DNA of 64,000 nucleotides from Streptococcus sinensis (GTDB lineage Bacteria; Bacillota; Bacilli; Lactobacillales; Streptococcaceae): NCBI RefSeq assembly GCF_000767835.1, contig NZ_JPEN01000029.1, positions 1 to 64,000 of the forward strand, read 5' to 3'. Shown piece by piece: positions 60,197 to 64,000 of this stretch (position 1 is its first letter; each line of letters starts with the position of its first letter). The notes under the pieces were generated by a model. It saw only the letters and a program-made list of their open reading frames with translations, ran no database searches and was not told where the DNA came from. The position numbers and the translations under genes were made by a program.

Positions 60197-61312
60197 ATGG
60201 CTTTGACAGCAGGAATCGTTGGTTTGCCAAATGTTGGCAAGTCAACTTTATTTAATGCAATTACAAAAGCAGGGGCAGAAGCTGCCAACTACCCTTTTGC
60301 GACAATTGATCCAAATGTCGGTCGGGTAGAAGTGCCAGATGCTCGTTTGGATAAATTAACAGAATTGATTAAACCTCAAAAGAAGGTTCCCACTACATTT
60401 GAGTTTACAGATATTGCAGGTATTGTAAAGGGAGCTTCGAAAGGTGAAGGTTTGGGAAATAAATTCTTGGCCAATATCCGCGAAGTGGATGCTATCGTTC
60501 ATGTAGTCCGTGCCTTTGATGATGAAAATGTCATGCGGGAACAGGGCCGTGAGTCTGAATTTGTCGACCCCATGGCTGATATTGAGACCATCAATCTAGA
60601 GCTTATTTTGGCCGATCTGGAAAGCATTAACAAACGCTATGCGCGTGTTGAGAAAATGGCTCGTACCCAGAAGGACAAGGACTCAGTTGCAGAATTTAAT
60701 GTTTTGCAGAAAATCAAGCCTGTTCTGGAAGATGGTCTGTCAGCTCGGACAGTTGAATTTACAGAAGAAGAACAAAAAATCGTCAAAGGTCTCTTTCTTT
60801 TAACGACTAAACCTGTGCTTTATGTGGCCAATGTCAGTGAAGATGAGGTGGCTGATCCAGACAATATTGACTATGTGAAGCAGATTCGTGAATTTGCGGC
60901 TACAGAAAATGCTGAAGTTGTTGTCATTTCAGCGCGTGCAGAGGAAGAAATTTCTGAACTGGATGATGAAGATAAGGCAGAATTTTTGGAAGCTATCGGC
61001 TTGACAGAGTCAGGTGTAGACAAATTGACACGTGCAGCCTATCATCTGTTGGGGCTTGGAACCTACTTTACCGCTGGTGAAAAGGAAGTCCGAGCTTGGA
61101 CTTTCAAGCGTGGCATGAAAGCTCCTCAGGCAGCTGGTATTATTCACTCAGACTTTGAGAAAGGTTTCATCCGTGCAGTGACGATGTCTTATGATGATTT
61201 AGTGAAATATGGATCTGAAAAGGCGGTAAAAGAAGCTGGACGCTTACGTGAAGAAGGAAAAGAATATATCGTTCAAGATGGCGATATTATGGAATTCCGC
61301 TTTAATGTGTAA
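60197..61312 (+). CDS. ychF: Redox-regulated ATPase YchF
   Basis: A 371-residue Obg-family P-loop protein. The G1 motif is GLPNVGKST (9-17), G3 is [10 protein letters not shown], and the ATP-preferring NVSE replaces the NKxD of GTPases. The C-terminal TGS domain follows. ACGGAG precedes the ATG. An extended -10 TGTTATAAT lies near 60152-60160. pth follows, a conserved pair. Confidence 0.97.
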   Translation: MALTAGIVGLPNVGKSTLFNAITKAGAEAANYPFATIDPNVGRVEVPDARLDKLTELIKPQKKVPTTFEFTDIAGIVKGASKGEGLGNKFLANIREVDAIVHVVRAFDDENVMREQGRESEFVDPMADIETINLELILADLESINKRYARVEKMARTQKDKDSVAEFNVLQKIKPVLEDGLSARTVEFTEEEQKIVKGLFLLTTKPVLYVANVSEDEVADPDNIDYVKQIREFAATENAEVVVISARAEEEISELDDEDKAEFLEAIGLTESGVDKLTRAAYHLLGLGTYFTAGEKEVRAWTFKRGMKAPQAAGIIHSDFEKGFIRAVTMSYDDLVKYGSEKAVKEAGRLREEGKEYIVQDGDIMEFRFNV

Positions 61313-61384
61313 ATTAAGTGTAAATTTAAAATAAGTAGGTTGGAAAGAAATTTCCAGCCCTTTTGACTTTTATAAAGGAGTAAG

Positions 61385-61954
61385 ATGACAAAATTAATTG
61401 TTGGATTGGGGAATCCAGGAGATAAATATATTGAAACAAAACACAATGTTGGTTTTATGTTAGTTGACAAGATGTGTAAAGAATTAAATCTAAAGTTTAC
61501 AGCAGATAAGATTTTTCAAGCGGAAATTGCTTCAACTTTCTTAAATGGAGAAAAAGTCTATTTTGTAAAACCAACGACTTTCATGAATGAAAGTGGTAAA
61601 GCAGTTCACGCTTTGTTAACTTACTATGGATTAGGTATAGATGATTTGGTCATTATCTATGATGATTTAGATATGGAAGTTGGAAAAATTCGTCTTCGTA
61701 CCAAGGGTTCGGATGGCGGGCACAACGGTATCAAGTCCATCATTAAACATATTGGAACACAGGAATTCAAGCGAGTAAAAATTGGCATAGGAAGACCTAA
61801 AAATAATATGTCAGTTATTCATCATGTTTTAGGAAAATTTGATCAGGAAGATTATATCAGTATTTTAAATACACTAGACAGAGTTGACAATGCTGTAAAT
61901 CATTATTTACAAACTGATAATTTTGAGCAAACTATGCAACAATATAATGGATAA
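61385..61954 (+). CDS. pth: Peptidyl-tRNA hydrolase
   Basis: A 189-residue enzyme that releases peptides from drop-off tRNAs. The motifs [18 protein letters not shown]-like KHNVGFM, and [12 protein letters not shown] are present with the catalytic His in KHNVG and Asp in YDDLDM. AAAGGAG precedes the ATG. mfd starts within or just after its 3' end. Confidence 0.97.
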   Translation: MTKLIVGLGNPGDKYIETKHNVGFMLVDKMCKELNLKFTADKIFQAEIASTFLNGEKVYFVKPTTFMNESGKAVHALLTYYGLGIDDLVIIYDDLDMEVGKIRLRTKGSDGGHNGIKSIIKHIGTQEFKRVKIGIGRPKNNMSVIHHVLGKFDQEDYISILNTLDRVDNAVNHYLQTDNFEQTMQQYNG

Positions 61955-61958
61955 GACA

Positions 61959-64000
61959 ATGACACTACTTGATATATTTGGTCGAAATCGACAAATTGTA
62001 GACTGGAAGAAACAATTACAAAAGAAGACCCGGCAGTTAGTAATGGGACTTTCAGCTTCAACAAAAGCTTTGGCGATTGCCAGTAGCTTAGAAGAGCAGG
62101 AGAAAATCTTAGTCATCACTTCGAGTCAAAACGAAGCAGAGCGTCTAGCTAGTGATTTGATTTCTTTGTTGGGAGAAGAAAAGGTCTACACTTTCTTAGC
62201 AGATGATACGCCTTTGGCTGAGTTTGTTTTTTCATCTCAAGAAAAAATCTTTGTCCGATTAGAGGCCATGAATTTTTTATCGGACAAAGAGAAAAATGGT
62301 ATTCTAATCATCAACGTTGCAGCCAGTCGCTTATTATTGCCCCAGCCTGATATTTTTAAAAAATCTGAGCTTATCCTTTCTGTTAGTAAAGAATATAATC
62401 TTGACAAGCTAGTAAATTCTTTGTCAAGGAACGGTTATAAAAAAGTTTCGCAAGTTCTCAGCCAAGGAGAGTACAGTCTGAGAGGGGATATTCTGGATAT
62501 TTTTGAACGCTCGGGTCAATATCCTTATCGGATAGAATTTTTTGGAGATGAGATTGATGGCATAAGGATTTTCAATCCTGAAAATCAACTTTCTCTTGAA
62601 AATGTGGAAGAGATTTTGATAGATCCTGTCACAGATCTTCTATTGACAGAAGAAGATTATGCAAGAGGACAGAAAAATCTAGAAGCAGCTCTTTCTAAGG
62701 TTCTTGATCCTTCTTTGAAATCCTATTTAGAAGAAGTATTGAGCTCTGCTAGAGAGCAATTTCATCATGCCGATATTCGCAAATTTCTTTCTTTATTCTA
62801 TCAGAAAGAATGGACTATTTTAGACTATTTGCCAACGCACACTCCTATATTTTTTGATGATTTTCAAAAGATAATGGACAAGCATGCCCAGTTTGAATTA
62901 GAAGTTGCCAATATCTTGACAGATGATTTACAAAATAGTAAAGCACTGTCAAACCAACAATACTTTGCAAATAACTATCAGGACTATCGTAAATATAAAC
63001 CTGCTACATTTTTTTCTAACTTTCATAAAGGCTTAGGAAATCTAAAATTTGACGCGCTTTATCAATTCAATCAATATCCAATGCATGAATTCTTTAGTCA
63101 GTTTCCTCTCTTAAAAGAAGAAATCAATCGCTTTAGGAAATCGGATTATACGGTAGTCTTGCAGGCAAATTCAGACTTAAGTTTACAGAGTTTACATAAG
63201 ACTTTACAGGATTATGAGATTCATTTAGATTACATCAAGGAAAAAGATATCCATGAAAAAGCTGTCCAGCTCATAGAAGGAAATCTAGTTCAAGGATTTA
63301 ATTTTGTCGATGAAAAAATCGTTTTGATTACTGAACATGAGATGATTCAGAAAAAAATCAAACGTAGGATTCGTCGTCAAAATATTTCTAATGCTGAAAG
63401 GCTAAAAGACTATAATGAGCTGGAAAAAGGCGATTATGTGGTTCATAATATCCACGGTATTGGTCGCTATTTAGGAATTGAAACAATTGAAGTTTCAGGA
63501 ATTCATCGGGATTATTTGACGATTCAGTATCAAAATACAGATCGTATCTCCATTCCGGTGGATCAAATCAACCTTCTGTCTAAATATGTAGCTAGCGATG
63601 GAAAAGCACCTAAAATTAACAAATTAAATGATGGGCGTTTCCAAAAAACGAAGCAAAAAGTCCAGCATCAGGTTGAAGACATTGCCGATGACCTTATTAA
63701 ATTATATGCAGAGCGTAGTCAATTAAAAGGTTTTCAATTTTCTAGTGACGACCAGTATCAAGTAGAGTTTGACAATGCCTTTCCCTATGTGGAAACAGAT
63801 GACCAACTCAGAAGCATCCAGGAAATCAAGAAAGATATGGAGAGTGACCGTCCTATGGACCGACTCTTGGTTGGAGATGTTGGTTTTGGGAAGACCGAGG
63901 TGGCTATGCGGGCTGCTTTTAAGGCTGTCAGCGATCATAAGCAGGTGGCTATCTTGGTTCCGACCACTGTTTTAGCTCAGCAACACTACACAAACTTTAA
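61959..64000 (+). CDS. mfd: Transcription-repair coupling factor Mfd (truncated by the window)
   Basis: The first 680 codons of a protein of about 1,150-1,170 residues. The UvrB-like N-terminal part (MTLLDIFGRN, LSASTKALAIAS, YSLRGDILDIFE) is followed by the RNA-polymerase-binding region (ELEKGDYVVHNIHGIGRYLG) and the beginning of the translocase with Walker A LVGDVGFGKTEVAMR. It releases stalled RNA polymerase at DNA damage. The ATG is at 61959; an in-frame ATG at 61947 would overlap pth by 8 bases. The 3' end lies beyond the window. Confidence 0.95.
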   Translation, partial: MTLLDIFGRNRQIVDWKKQLQKKTRQLVMGLSASTKALAIASSLEEQEKILVITSSQNEAERLASDLISLLGEEKVYTFLADDTPLAEFVFSSQEKIFVRLEAMNFLSDKEKNGILIINVAASRLLLPQPDIFKKSELILSVSKEYNLDKLVNSLSRNGYKKVSQVLSQGEYSLRGDILDIFERSGQYPYRIEFFGDEIDGIRIFNPENQLSLENVEEILIDPVTDLLLTEEDYARGQKNLEAALSKVLDPSLKSYLEEVLSSAREQFHHADIRKFLSLFYQKEWTILDYLPTHTPIFFDDFQKIMDKHAQFELEVANILTDDLQNSKALSNQQYFANNYQDYRKYKPATFFSNFHKGLGNLKFDALYQFNQYPMHEFFSQFPLLKEEINRFRKSDYTVVLQANSDLSLQSLHKTLQDYEIHLDYIKEKDIHEKAVQLIEGNLVQGFNFVDEKIVLITEHEMIQKKIKRRIRRQNISNAERLKDYNELEKGDYVVHNIHGIGRYLGIETIEVSGIHRDYLTIQYQNTDRISIPVDQINLLSKYVASDGKAPKINKLNDGRFQKTKQKVQHQVEDIADDLIKLYAERSQLKGFQFSSDDQYQVEFDNAFPYVETDDQLRSIQEIKKDMESDRPMDRLLVGDVGFGKTEVAMRAAFKAVSDHKQVAILVPTTVLAQQHYTNF

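Overview
The window is chromosomal DNA from a Streptococcus, most likely of the mitis/sanguinis/gordonii group. Signs are a comCDE locus bracketed by tRNA genes next to rlmH-htrA-parB-dnaA-dnaN, a comAB exporter, a five-gene dltXABCD operon, ECF transporter genes beside pgsA/rodZ/M16 peptidases, and ParB sites without a parA gene. It carries the replication origin: three DnaA-box clusters around rlmH/htrA, dnaA and dnaN, and four palindromic parS-type sites spread over about 37 kb to the left of oriC. Nearly all genes point away from the origin, so the minus strand dominates left of about 54 kb and the plus strand right of it.

Layout. 1-5.1 kb: end of an IS3-type element, a GNAT gene and dltDCBAX (D-alanylation of teichoic acids). 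5.2-7.2 kb: PadR regulator, DUF1700 and DUF4097 genes. 7.2-8.2 kb: S66 peptidase. 8.3-11 kb: three-gene operon of a VTC-type polyphosphate-polymerase-like protein, a DUF4956 membrane protein and a beta-helix lipoprotein, with a CiaR-like promoter. 11.2-14.3 kb: YhgE/Pip and a divergent TetR regulator sharing two operators. 14.4-19 kb: rpsD and comAB. 19-22 kb: TPP-riboswitch-controlled thiamine-type ABC transporter. 22-31 kb: HAD hydrolase, veg, dnaB, rplI, gdpP, mnmG, mnmA. 31-41 kb: two LysM proteins around sdaAB/sdaAA, then ecfT-ecfA2-ecfA1-pgsA-rodZ and an M16 peptidase pair. 41-49.7 kb: S4 protein, recF, guaB, trpS, an ABC-F ATPase and a YfhO-like membrane protein. 49.7-51.1 kb: decayed IS3 element. 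51.2-54 kb: tRNA-Asn, tRNA-Glu, comE, comD, comC, tRNA-Arg. 54-64 kb: rlmH, htrA, parB, dnaA, oriC, dnaN, a DUF951 gene, ychF, pth and the first two thirds of mfd.

The main discovery concerns the competence circuit. comC has an intact double-glycine leader, a 13-residue predicted pheromone (DFRKVRLPRLFGK) that I do not recognise, and a perfect ComE direct repeat in its promoter. The comAB promoter has a weaker repeat with the same geometry. The receptor gene comD, however, is split: a proper start and ribosome-binding site lie 24 bases after comC, but after 26 codons the frame runs into a 167-bp inverted-repeat element and stops. Removing the element restores one frame of 429 residues. Peptide, exporter and response regulator look intact while the receptor is broken by a small repeat, so this strain may make a signal it cannot hear normally.

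Other notable points are the VTC/DUF4956/lipoprotein operon under a likely CiaR box (htrA has a perfect one), parS sites embedded in three coding regions, an extra GNAT gene at the end of the dlt operon, and IS ends that carry their own insulating hairpins.
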